Below are positions 25,588-33,505 of a stretch of 64,000 bases of DNA, in pieces. Both the position numbers and the translations under genes were made by a program. Each line of letters begins with the position of its first letter. Within the stretch, counting starts at the first letter, position 1. The DNA is taken from the NCBI RefSeq assembly GCF_019396345.1, contig NZ_JAHKRM010000049.1:1-64000 (forward strand), given 5' to 3'. The DNA is from Nonomuraea guangzhouensis (GTDB lineage: Bacteria > Actinomycetota > Actinomycetes > Streptosporangiales > Streptosporangiaceae). The notes beneath the pieces were generated by a model. That model was not told the origin of the DNA. It did not search any database and saw only the letters and a program-made list of their open reading frames with translations.

Positions 25588-27934
25588 TGCGACCTCCCGC
25601 CGCGACGGCCACCGAGGCCGCCTCCATAGATCGGTAGACGGGGATCCCGGCCGCCGCCACGATCGCCCTGACCTCGTCCTCGACACCGGGGGGTGCGCAC
25701 TCGCCGTTCCTGGTGACCAGCGTGACCCTGGTCCCCGGGAGCGCGTCCTGTGTGGCCGCCAGCGCCCGCGCGTACTCGAACAGCGGTTCGGCCCGCGTCC
25801 CGTAGGTGAAGAAGCTCTGTACGTTCACGTGCGCCACGACATCCGGGTACGGCTGGTGCCGCACGATCGCCTCGACGGCCCGCCGGACCAGGTCCGGCCC
25901 GCTCCGGGGGCCGACGGGCACCTCCAGCGGGTTGGCCAGCGAGGAGCCGGCCCCCAGCCCGAGCCCACGAAGCTCGCCGAGCACCGCGTCCGGCAGCGGC
26001 CCGAGCGGCACCCCGGCCCGATCGAACACATCGGCGGCCAGCACACTCGCCCCGCCACTCGGCCCGATCACCAGCGCCCCGCCACGCGCGCCCACGCTCA
26101 GAGAACCCGCCGCACCACCCGGGACCACGCCGAGCGCGCCCGCCTGGTTGCCTGGGACCGCGCCGAGCGCGCCCGTCTGGTCGCGTGGGATTGCGCTGGG
26201 CGCGCCAACCTCGCCGCCTGAGACCGCGCCGGGGGTGCCCGTCTGGGCGAGTGGGATCGCGCCTGGCGCGCCCGCCTGGTCGCCTGGGATCGCGCTGGGC
26301 GCGCCAACCTCACCGCCTGGAACCACGCCGAGCGAGCCCGCCTGGCCGTCCGTGGTCGCGGTTCCGTCGTACGGACCGGCCCGGCCGTCCGTGGTCGCGG
26401 TTCCGTCGTGCGGACCTGTCGTTCGGGTGCCGTGGGCCTGGAAGAAGGCGAGGACGCCGATCAGGTCGTCCTGGGAGGTCACCAGCGTGGCACCGGTCTG
26501 GTCGGCGAGTGCCTGCCAGATCCGCCCGTCGCTCACCAGGCCACCGGTGTGCGAGGCGGCGGCCCGCTGGCCCTGGGCGCTGCGCCCGCCGACCAGCAGC
26601 ACCACCGGCACGGGAGCGGCCGCCAGCGCCTCGTACAGCGCCCGCCCGTCGCGCGGGTCCTCCAGGTAGAGGCCGATGGCCCGCGTCTCGGGGTCGGCCG
26701 ACAGCCAGCGGAGCAGTTCGGCCGGGGTGACGTCGGCCGCGTTCCCCACGGTGACCACCCGGCTGAACGCCAGTCCCCGCCGCTCGCCGACCTTGATCAC
26801 CTCTCCGGCCAGCCCGCCGCTCTGCGAGATCAGCGCGACCGTCCCCGCCGGGCCGAGCCCGCCGCCGACGAACGTCTGCCGCCCGCGCGGGCAGTACACG
26901 CCCATGCAGTTGGGGCCGAGCAGCCGCGTCCCCGCCGCCCGTGCCGCGGCGACGAGCTCCTGCTCCAGCTCCGGCCGTCCCGCCTCGCCGAACCCGCCGC
27001 TCATCACCTGTACGTACGGCACCCCGGCCGCCTGCCGTACGACCTCGGCGCACCGCTCGGCGGGCACCGCCACCAGCGCGTAGTCCACGTCGGCCGCGGC
27101 AAGGGAGTGCACGGCGGGTACGCCGCCCACCTCCCGCGCCTCCGGATGCACGGCCACCAGCGGGACACCGGCGGCCTTGTAGAACTCGAGGAACATGTTC
27201 CCGAAGTTCGGCCTGCTGGTGGAGGCCCCGACCACGGCCACCGCCTTGGGCTCGAAGAGCGGCCCGAAATCCGCAGGCTCCCCGGTCTCCACGAGCTCAA
27301 GCACGGTGGGAGAAGCCGGGAGGTACCGCGCGTCCACCGCCACAACACCCGACTCGGTGGCGATGACCGGATTGATCTCGAACTCGCCCAGTTCCAGCCG
27401 CTCCCACAGCCCGCCGGCCCCGCCGACCGTCATGAGCAGCTTCACCACCGCGTCCACGTCCACCCCGGGACGCCCGCGCAGCCCGTACAGCACCGGAGAC
27501 CCGCGCAGCGAGCCCAGCATCCGCCGCGCGTCCTCCTCGGAGATCGGGCACAGGCCCAGCGCGGTGTCCCGCAGCGTCTCGGCCCACACCCCGCCCAGCC
27601 CGGCCAGCAGCACGGGCCCGAACCCGGGATCGTGGACCAGCCCGACGATCAGCTCCACCCCGGCGGCGGCCTGCTCCTCGATCAGGAAGCCCTCGGCCCC
27701 GACGACCTCGGCCAGCATCCTCGCGGCCGCGGCCGGGACGTCGGCCCGGCGCAGCCCCAGCTCCACGGCCCCGGCCTCGGACTTGTGCACGATCCCGGGC
27801 CCGTACGCCTTCAGCACCAGCGGCTCGCGCAGGTCCATGACGGGACCGAAGTCCATCCCGCGCACCACCACCCCGCGCGGCACCGGCACCCCGGCCTCCC
27901 GCAGCAGTGCCTTGGCCTCGTGCTCCGCGACCAC
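25574..27934 (-). CDS. ADP-forming acyl-CoA synthetase-like protein with reversed domain order and minisatellite insert
   Basis: 786 residues, GTG start. An ATP-grasp domain comes first (residues 1-215, LVLKAYGPGIVHKSEAGAV), then a CoA-binding domain (about 228-330, VAVVGASTSRPNFGN) and a succinyl-CoA-ligase-like domain with the phospho-His segment ASHTGGLVSD. This beta-then-alpha order is the reverse of many single-chain members. Residues about 505-604 are a low-complexity insert from seven 33-bp and two 39-bp repeats. It probably activates an organic acid with CoA. It starts 4 nt after the AMP-ligase stop. Confidence 0.85.
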   Translation of the reverse strand: MVAEHEAKALLREAGVPVPRGVVVRGMDFGPVMDLREPLVLKAYGPGIVHKSEAGAVELGLRRADVPAAAARMLAEVVGAEGFLIEEQAAAGVELIVGLVHDPGFGPVLLAGLGGVWAETLRDTALGLCPISEEDARRMLGSLRGSPVLYGLRGRPGVDVDAVVKLLMTVGGAGGLWERLELGEFEINPVIATESGVVAVDARYLPASPTVLELVETGEPADFGPLFEPKAVAVVGASTSRPNFGNMFLEFYKAAGVPLVAVHPEAREVGGVPAVHSLAAADVDYALVAVPAERCAEVVRQAAGVPYVQVMSGGFGEAGRPELEQELVAAARAAGTRLLGPNCMGVYCPRGRQTFVGGGLGPAGTVALISQSGGLAGEVIKVGERRGLAFSRVVTVGNAADVTPAELLRWLSADPETRAIGLYLEDPRDGRALYEALAAAPVPVVLLVGGRSAQGQRAAASHTGGLVSDGRIWQALADQTGATLVTSQDDLIGVLAFFQAHGTRTTGPHDGTATTDGRAGPYDGTATTDGQAGSLGVVPGGEVGAPSAIPGDQAGAPGAIPLAQTGTPGAVSGGEVGAPSAIPRDQTGALGAVPGNQAGALGVVPGGAAGSLSVGARGGALVIGPSGGASVLAADVFDRAGVPLGPLPDAVLGELRGLGLGAGSSLANPLEVPVGPRSGPDLVRRAVEAIVRHQPYPDVVAHVNVQSFFTYGTRAEPLFEYARALAATQDALPGTRVTLVTRNGECAPPGVEDEVRAIVAAAGIPVYRSMEAASVAVAAGGRNGTA
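26121..26420 (-). repeat. 33-bp x7 and 39-bp x2 coding minisatellite
   Basis: Seven 33-bp units (26121-26351), mostly beginning GGGAC or GGGAT, encode 11-residue copies of the G-x-QAGALGVVP type. Two 39-bp units follow, encoding GPxDGTATTDGxA. All lengths are multiples of three, which keeps the ATP-grasp ligase frame open. Confidence 0.9.
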
Positions 27935-27937
27935 CGC

Positions 27938-29482
27938 TCAGCTCCCCAGCAGGTGGCCGTGCTGCTCTCTGATCTGTCCGCGTAAGAGCTTGCCGGGCCC
28001 GCCGGAGGCGTCCTCGAAGTGCGGCAGCGCGTCGGCCACCACGATGCGGTCCGGCCGCTGGTGCGGGGCCAGTTTGTCGTCCAGGGCGAGCGCGAGCTTG
28101 GCGGCGTCGAGCGAGTGCCCGGCACGTGCTACGACGGCCAGCAGGATCCGCTGTTCGGCCGCGTCCTGCCCGTCGACGTGCGCGGGCACGCCGACCGCCC
28201 CGGCCTCCGCCACGCCGTCGAGCGCCGCGGCGGCCTCCTCGACCGCGACCGGCTGGGTCCAGACGCCGCCCTTGAGAATCGCGTCCTCGCGCCGGCCCAG
28301 CACGCGCAGCACGCCGTCGGGGGAGATCGAGCCGAGGTCGCCGCCGACGTACCACTCGCCGCGCAGCACCTCCGCGGTCTTGTCCGGCAGCCCGTCGTAG
28401 CCGGTCATCCGGTGCGGCCCGGCCAGGTTGATCTCGCCGACCTCGTCCACCACGCGGCGGCCCGAGGGGTCCGTGACCCGGACGGCGTTCCCGGTACGCG
28501 CCCGGCCCGACGAGCCGAGCGGCGTGGAGCCGTCGTCGACCCGGCCCATGCAGGTGTAGGGGGCCTCGGTCTGGCCGTAGTAGGAGTAGACGCCCGCTTC
28601 GGGCAGTCGCTCCTTGATCCGGCCGAGCATGGTCGCGGTCAGCGGCTCGCCGCCCAGCATGATCACCCGGATCGACGACAGGTCCACCGCCTCGTGCTCG
28701 GACGAGCCCAGCAGCGCCGCGTAGAACGACGGGATCTGCGACACGTGCGTGACCCGTTCGCGGGGCACGACGCGCAGGAAGTTCGCCGGGCCCCAGTCCT
28801 GCTCCAGGACCAGCCGCATCCCGGCGTACAGGGCGGGCCCGACGATGGCCGGGAAGCCGATGCCCCAGATGATCGCGCCTGTGCCGAACACCGCGTCGGG
28901 CCCGCGCGGCACGTCGAGCCAGATCTGCGCGGTCGCCAGCGACGAGGCGTGCGTGTGGACCACGGGCTTGGGCAGCCCGGTCGTCCCAGAGGTGTAGTAG
29001 AGCGCGAGCGGGTCGTCGTGGAAGCCCGCGAGCGGCGGCTCCTCCTCTGAGGCCTCCGAAGTGTCCGATGCGCCCACCTTGATCCAGGTGGTGATGGCGG
29101 GCAGCGACGGCCTGATCTGCGCGATCACCCCCTCCACGGTCGAGTCGTACACGAACGCCGTGCACCCCGACCGCTCGACCACCGCGCGCAGCGTCTCCAC
29201 CGGCCAGTACGGGTTCAGCGCCGCCGTCACCGCGCCGATCTTGGCCTGCGCCAGGTACACCTCCGCCACGTGCAGCGTCTCGTTCAGCAGCGCCGCCACC
29301 CGCGTGCCCGGTGTGACGCCCGCCGCGAGCAGTGCGTGCGCCCGCCGGTTGACGGTTCTGTTCAGCTCGTCGTAGGTGAAGCTCCGCTCGCCGCAGTAGG
29401 TGAGCGCCACCCGGTCGGGGGTGCTCATCGCCGCGGCGGTCAGGATCGCGTGGCCATAGTTGCCGTACGGTGATCGCGCCAT
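27938..29482 (-). CDS. AMP-forming acyl-CoA ligase (class I adenylate-forming)
   Basis: 514 residues. The P-loop is YYTSGTTGLPKPVVHTH, A5 is YSYYGQTEAP, A7 is YVGGDLG (the usual TGD is altered), and the A8 region is LGRREDAILKGG. A Lys in the A10 region (GPGKLLRGQ) is present. The enzyme should activate a carboxylic acid as acyl-AMP and then acyl-CoA. It is the third gene of the operon, 17 nt after the VOC gene. Two different acid-activating enzymes in one operon suggest two acids or two stages of a pathway. Confidence 0.9.
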   Translation of the reverse strand: MARSPYGNYGHAILTAAAMSTPDRVALTYCGERSFTYDELNRTVNRRAHALLAAGVTPGTRVAALLNETLHVAEVYLAQAKIGAVTAALNPYWPVETLRAVVERSGCTAFVYDSTVEGVIAQIRPSLPAITTWIKVGASDTSEASEEEPPLAGFHDDPLALYYTSGTTGLPKPVVHTHASSLATAQIWLDVPRGPDAVFGTGAIIWGIGFPAIVGPALYAGMRLVLEQDWGPANFLRVVPRERVTHVSQIPSFYAALLGSSEHEAVDLSSIRVIMLGGEPLTATMLGRIKERLPEAGVYSYYGQTEAPYTCMGRVDDGSTPLGSSGRARTGNAVRVTDPSGRRVVDEVGEINLAGPHRMTGYDGLPDKTAEVLRGEWYVGGDLGSISPDGVLRVLGRREDAILKGGVWTQPVAVEEAAAALDGVAEAGAVGVPAHVDGQDAAEQRILLAVVARAGHSLDAAKLALALDDKLAPHQRPDRIVVADALPHFEDASGGPGKLLRGQIREQHGHLLGS

Positions 29483-29499
29483 CGGGGGTGCCTCCGTCG

Positions 29500-29823
29500 T
29501 CAGAGGGGTGAGTAGAGCACGAAGACGTTTCCTGAGGGATCGCGCAGCACGGCCCGCGTCTCGTGCGGCCCGTCCTCCGGCTCGCGGACCACTTCGGCAC
29601 CGCGCGCCACCAGATCGGGCACGGACCGCCGTACGCTGTCCACCTTGAACGACGGCGCGGCCGAGGCGGTGACGTGCTCGGCGGGCCCGGCCAGCGCCAC
29701 GGTGACGCCACCTCCGTTCAGCGCGGCGAACCTGTCACCGTCGCGGAACTTCACCGGCAGCCCGTAGAAGGCGATCGCCTCGTCCAGATCGGCCACGGGT
29801 ATGAGCACGTTGCCAACGATCAC
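29500..29823 (-). CDS. VOC-family (glyoxalase/dioxygenase fold) protein
   Basis: 107 residues covering one vicinal oxygen chelate module: VLIPVADLDEAIAFYG at the start, ETRAVLRDPSGNVFVLY at the end. The GTG start overlaps the OB-fold stop (GTGA), so translation is coupled. Methylmalonyl-CoA epimerase, glyoxalase and lyase activities all exist in this fold; the sequence does not decide. In this operon an isomerase or epimerase role on a CoA intermediate is plausible. Confidence 0.82.
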   Translation of the reverse strand: MIVGNVLIPVADLDEAIAFYGLPVKFRDGDRFAALNGGGVTVALAGPAEHVTASAAPSFKVDSVRRSVPDLVARGAEVVREPEDGPHETRAVLRDPSGNVFVLYSPL

Positions 29824-30179
29824 GCGGGTCTCCAATGCGGTAAGTCGTCCACGAACGTCACCCGCACCGGCATCCCGATGCGGACCTCCTCCGGCGCGCA
29901 CCCCACGACCTGGCCGAACACGCGCGCGCCTTCCGGCAGGTCGACCCAGGCCAGCACGTACGGCTCACGGCCCCGGTAGCCGGGCGCGAACGAGCGGTGC
30001 ACCACGGTGTACGTGTGCACCACGCCCGCGCCGGAGACCGGCTCGAAGACGAGTTCGCCACCGCACCGAGGGCAGTCGGCCTCGGGGAGGTGGACCCGCC
30101 GATCGCAGGCCGTACAGCGCTGAACGACCAGCTCGCCGCGCCTGCAGGCGGCCCAGTAGGCGGAGGTGTCACAGGTCAT
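29820..30179 (-). CDS. Zn-ribbon/OB-fold protein (DUF35, thiolase or hydratase partner)
   Basis: 119 residues. A rubredoxin-like zinc ribbon has Cys22, Cys25, Cys36 and Cys39 (CTAC and CPRC), followed by an OB fold (VVHTYTVVHRSFAPGYRG). Such proteins (for example the DUF35 part of ChsH2) bind acyl-CoA and partner with SCP2-like thiolases/aldolases. A candidate partner of that type is encoded at 50458. It leads the five-gene minus operon. The mRNA appears leaderless, since TAGCTT lies 8 nt before the ATG inside an operator dyad. Confidence 0.88.
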   Translation of the reverse strand: MTCDTSAYWAACRRGELVVQRCTACDRRVHLPEADCPRCGGELVFEPVSGAGVVHTYTVVHRSFAPGYRGREPYVLAWVDLPEGARVFGQVVGCAPEEVRIGMPVRVTFVDDLPHWRPA

Positions 30180-30185
30180 CGCAAG

Positions 30186-30205
30186 CCAAGCTAGCGCACG
30201 CTTGG
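30186..30205. promoter_or_regulatory. Candidate TetR-type operator of the OB-fold operon
   Basis: A perfect inverted repeat CCAAGC-N8-GCTTGG. It contains the putative -10 box (TAGCTT on the minus strand, 30193-30188) and ends 6 nt before the start codon, an ideal repressor position. Confidence 0.65.
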
Positions 30206-30218
30206 TTGCTCGACAAGC

Positions 30219-31988
30219 CTACCCGGCGGGTTCCTCAACCGGCTCACCCGAGGCCGGCTCGTCCGAGGTCAGCTCGTCCGAGGTCAGCGAATCATCGGAA
30301 ACCGAGACGTCAGGGTTCGGCGTGACGAAGGCCGGGGTGCCGGACCGCGGCGAGTCCGAGGGCAGCGCGACGGGCGGCTGTGACGGCGTCGGGGTAGCGG
30401 GCTCCGGGGTGGGCGGACCGGCCGTCGGACGCGAGGCGCTGGGGGTGGGGCACGGCGGCCCGTCCACGGTCACCTCGCTGACCTGCGGGCCGTTGGCCGC
30501 CGCCGGTTCGGTCAGCAGCAGGAGGCCGAAGTGCGCCTGCTGGCCGCAGCCGACCGAGCCCAGGTCGCGCGCCACGGAGTCGGTGTAGGCGGTCTGGCCG
30601 GTGAGCGTGCGCGTCTCCCTGTGCACCGTACGGGCCTGGCCGTCGCCGTCACGCCGCGTGTACGTGATACGCAGCCGTACCGGCCCCCGGCCGTCGGCGG
30701 CCACGCGTACCGCACCCGCCGAGCCGGTCCACTGCACGATGTCCGCCGACCGCACGGCCGGGCTGGGCAGCGTCCCCGCGGGCTGCCGGGACGTCGTGGG
30801 CGCAGGCGCGCTGGAGACGGTGACGGGCGCGCTGGAGACGGTGGCGGGCGGTACGGGGGCGGTCGTCGCCGTCCTGGCCGTGGGACGGCTGGTCTCCGAG
30901 GTCCGGCGGACCGGGGTCTTGTCGTCGACCGGGCTGGAATCCAGCGGTTCGGACGTCTTCGGCTGCGGCATCAGCACCGTGCCCGCAGGGCCGAGCCCGC
31001 CGCTGAGCACCACCGCGATCAGCACGGCGACCACCGCCGCGCCCGCGATCCACAGGTGCGGCGGCAGCCTGGGCACGCTGATCCGCCGGTCGCGCACGGC
31101 CCCCAGGGTGGCGGTCGGCGCGTCGTCGGTGCTGGCCAGCGGGAAGCGGAGCGCGAGGAGCGTGGCCAGCTCGCCGAGGTGGCGGCGCCCGCGCTTCTCC
31201 CAGTCGGGGCCGTAGGCGGCGACCGCGTCCTCCTCCAGCTCCGCCGCGAACTGCAGGGCGGAGGCGTACCTGACCGCCGGGTCCTTGGCCAGCCCGCGCC
31301 TGAGCAGGTCGCGCAGCGAGTCGGGGGCGACCTCCAGCGGCACCGGCTCGACCAGGTGCTTGTCCCGCAGCGAGGGAACGTCCTCCGCCTTGTACGGCGG
31401 CCGCCCCTTGACGGTCTCGAACAGCAGGCACGCCGCCGCGTAGAGATCCGCGGCCGGCCCCGCCTCCCCTCGCGTCCATAACTCGGGCGACATGTACGGC
31501 GGGCTGCCCGCGGGCACCCCCGGCTCCTCGGCGTGAACCACCACGCCGAAATCGGTCAGCTTGCTCGTGCCGTCCGCCTGGACCAGCACGTTCTCCGGTT
31601 TGACGTCCCGGTGCGGCACGCCCTTCTCGTGGGCCGCGGCCAGCGCCGACAGCGTGCTCTTCAGCACCGCCAGCGCCGCCTCCGGGCTGGTCCTGCCGTG
31701 CTCGGTCAGGATGGTACGCAGCGACACCCCGTCGACCAGCTCCATCACCACCGCGGCCCTGGTCGGGGTCTCCACGTACTCGTAGAGCTGGACCACGTTC
31801 GGGTCGTCGAGCTCCACCAGCGAGGGGGCGTCGACCCGGAAGCGGTCCATGAACTCGGTGTCCCGGCGCAGGGTCGCGTTCAGGTATTTGATCGCGACAT
31901 AAGCCCCGGTGGCCTGGTAGGTGGCGAGGAACACGCGGCCCGTGTGCCCCGCGCCGAGCTGGCGTACTTCTCGGTAACCAGGGACCAA
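30219..31988 (-). CDS. Membrane-anchored Ser/Thr protein kinase (PknB-type)
   Basis: 589 residues. The kinase domain begins at residue 1: glycine loop LGAGHTGRVF, Lys34 in VAIKYL, HRD at 126-128 and DFG at 146-148. A membrane helix spans about 311-331, followed by a Ser/Thr/Pro-rich linker and an extracellular domain with one Cys near GSVGCGQQ and another near GPPCPT, then an acidic Ser-rich tail. The start is TTG at 31988: an in-frame stop lies just upstream, GGGGG is 5 nt before it, and the kinase fold begins immediately. There are no PASTA repeats. It probably senses an envelope signal. Confidence 0.88.
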   Translation of the reverse strand: MVPGYREVRQLGAGHTGRVFLATYQATGAYVAIKYLNATLRRDTEFMDRFRVDAPSLVELDDPNVVQLYEYVETPTRAAVVMELVDGVSLRTILTEHGRTSPEAALAVLKSTLSALAAAHEKGVPHRDVKPENVLVQADGTSKLTDFGVVVHAEEPGVPAGSPPYMSPELWTRGEAGPAADLYAAACLLFETVKGRPPYKAEDVPSLRDKHLVEPVPLEVAPDSLRDLLRRGLAKDPAVRYASALQFAAELEEDAVAAYGPDWEKRGRRHLGELATLLALRFPLASTDDAPTATLGAVRDRRISVPRLPPHLWIAGAAVVAVLIAVVLSGGLGPAGTVLMPQPKTSEPLDSSPVDDKTPVRRTSETSRPTARTATTAPVPPATVSSAPVTVSSAPAPTTSRQPAGTLPSPAVRSADIVQWTGSAGAVRVAADGRGPVRLRITYTRRDGDGQARTVHRETRTLTGQTAYTDSVARDLGSVGCGQQAHFGLLLLTEPAAANGPQVSEVTVDGPPCPTPSASRPTAGPPTPEPATPTPSQPPVALPSDSPRSGTPAFVTPNPDVSVSDDSLTSDELTSDEPASGEPVEEPAG

Positions 31989-32116
31989 AGCGAACCCCCA
32001 TTAACGCGGCCGTCTCCCGTTCGACGGTCTCATCCGGGGTCCCGGTTGTCACGGGTGCAGATATTTCGCGATGTGTCAGGCGATTATCACGGTCGGTTGC
32101 CGGGTGATAGTGTCCT

Positions 32117-32136
32117 AGCCAAGCAAGCGCTCGGCT
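32117..32136. promoter_or_regulatory. Candidate TetR-type operator upstream of the isochorismatase-like/SDR pair
   Basis: AGCC-N12-GGCT encloses CCAAGCAAGCGCTCGG, a close match to the sites at 40080 and 50300. It lies 15 nt before the ATG, just upstream of the GGAGG ribosome binding site. Confidence 0.6.
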
Positions 32137-32151
32137 AAATGGAGGCGCCGG

Positions 32152-32757
32152 ATGGACCGTACGGCCGTGCTGGTCATGGAGATGCAGCGGGGCGTCGTCG
32201 GCGATCTAACGAAATTTCCGGATCTGGTGGCTGTGTGCCAGCGGCGTGACGTGGTGGACAACGCCGCCTCCGTGCTCCAGGCGGCCAGGGCGGCCGGCCT
32301 CCCGGTGATCCACTGCACCGCCGCCTTCCGCCCCGACCGGGCCGGCTCCCACACCCGCAACAGCCCGTTCATCACCGCCCTGCTCAAGGATCCCGGCCAC
32401 ATGCTGGAGGGCACGCCCGCCGTGGAGGTGCTGCCCGAGCTGCTGGCCGACGCCGATCTGGAGAGCCGGCGCCACCACGGATTCTCCCCGTTCACCGGCA
32501 CCTCGCTCGACATGACGCTGCGCTCGCTGTCCGTCTCGCACGTGGTGGCCGTCGGGCTCTCGCTCAACCTGGGCATCACCGGGCTGGCCCTGGAGGCGGT
32601 GAACCTCGGCTACCGGGTCACCGTGGTGACCGACGCCGTCGCGGGCGTACCGGATGGCTACGCGCTGGCCGTACTGAAGTACACGATCGGCCTGCTGGCC
32701 ACCCGCGTCTCCGCCGCCGAACTCGTCGAGCAATGGAAGGCCGGGGACGCGCGGTGA
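32152..32757 (+). CDS. Isochorismatase-fold protein lacking the catalytic triad
   Basis: 201 residues with a complete isochorismatase-like alpha/beta fold (VLVMEMQRGVV at the start, GYRVTVVTDAVAG near the end). In active members the catalytic residues are Asp, Lys and Cys. Here the corresponding positions appear to be Glu10, His108 and Gly141 (VGLSLNLGITG in place of the TNxCV motif). It is therefore probably not a hydrolase in the usual sense; a binding or regulatory role, or a new chemistry, is possible. GGAGG precedes the ATG. The next gene overlaps by one base (TGATG). Confidence 0.82.
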   Translation: MDRTAVLVMEMQRGVVGDLTKFPDLVAVCQRRDVVDNAASVLQAARAAGLPVIHCTAAFRPDRAGSHTRNSPFITALLKDPGHMLEGTPAVEVLPELLADADLESRRHHGFSPFTGTSLDMTLRSLSVSHVVAVGLSLNLGITGLALEAVNLGYRVTVVTDAVAGVPDGYALAVLKYTIGLLATRVSAAELVEQWKAGDAR

Positions 32758-33494
32758 TGGAGGGGATGCGGCTCGACGGGCGCGCGGCCGTCGTGACCGG
32801 GGGAGCGGGCGCGATCGGCGCGGCCATCGCCACGGACCTCGCCGCGCTGGGCGCCCGGGTGGTGGTCGCCGACGTGGACCTGCCGGGGGCCGAGAACGTG
32901 GCCGCCGGGCTGCCGGGAGCCGCCGCGCTGGCCGTCGACCTCGCCTCGCCGCCGTCCATCGAGCGCTTCTGCGGCGCGGCCGGGCAGGCCGACATCCTCG
33001 TGCACAACGCCGGGGTGTCGATCGTCGAGCCGTTCGTCGCGAGCGACCCGGCGAACTGGGATCTCATGTGGCAGGTCAACCTGCGCGGCCCGATGCTGCT
33101 GACCAAGCTGCTGCTGCCGGGCATGCTGGAGCGGGGGTGGGGGCGGCTGGTGTTCATCTCGTCGGACGGCGCCAGGGCCGGCTCCGGCGGCGAAGGCGCC
33201 TACGCGGCGACCAAGGCGGGGCTGTTCGGCCTGGCCAAGACGCTCGCCCGCGAGGCGGCCAGGGCGCACGTCACCGCCAACGTGGTCTGCCCGGGCCCCA
33301 CGGACACGCCGATGCTCCAGCGCGTCTCCGCGGCCGAGCCCGGACTGGTCGACAAGATCGTCAGGGCCGTCCCGCTGCGCCGCCTCGGCACACCCGCCGA
33401 CGTGGCGGGCCTGGTCGCCTACCTGTGTACGGAACGCGCCGCCTACATCACCGGCCAGACGCTGTCGGTCAGCGGCGGCGTGACCATGCAGTGA
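32757..33494 (+). CDS. Short-chain dehydrogenase
   Basis: A 245-residue classical SDR: TGGAGAIG cofactor turn, HNAG (variant of NNAG), Ser in VFISSDGAR and YAATK at the active site, and a typical C-terminus (ITGQTLSVSGGVTM). The start overlaps the isochorismatase-like stop, so the two are coupled. Controlled by the dyad at 32117 with the other acyl-CoA genes. Similarity to 2-hydroxycyclohexanecarboxyl-CoA or 3-hydroxyacyl-CoA dehydrogenases is plausible. Confidence 0.88.
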   Translation: MEGMRLDGRAAVVTGGAGAIGAAIATDLAALGARVVVADVDLPGAENVAAGLPGAAALAVDLASPPSIERFCGAAGQADILVHNAGVSIVEPFVASDPANWDLMWQVNLRGPMLLTKLLLPGMLERGWGRLVFISSDGARAGSGGEGAYAATKAGLFGLAKTLAREAARAHVTANVVCPGPTDTPMLQRVSAAEPGLVDKIVRAVPLRRLGTPADVAGLVAYLCTERAAYITGQTLSVSGGVTMQ

Positions 33495-33505
33495 CGCTCG
33501 TGCGG

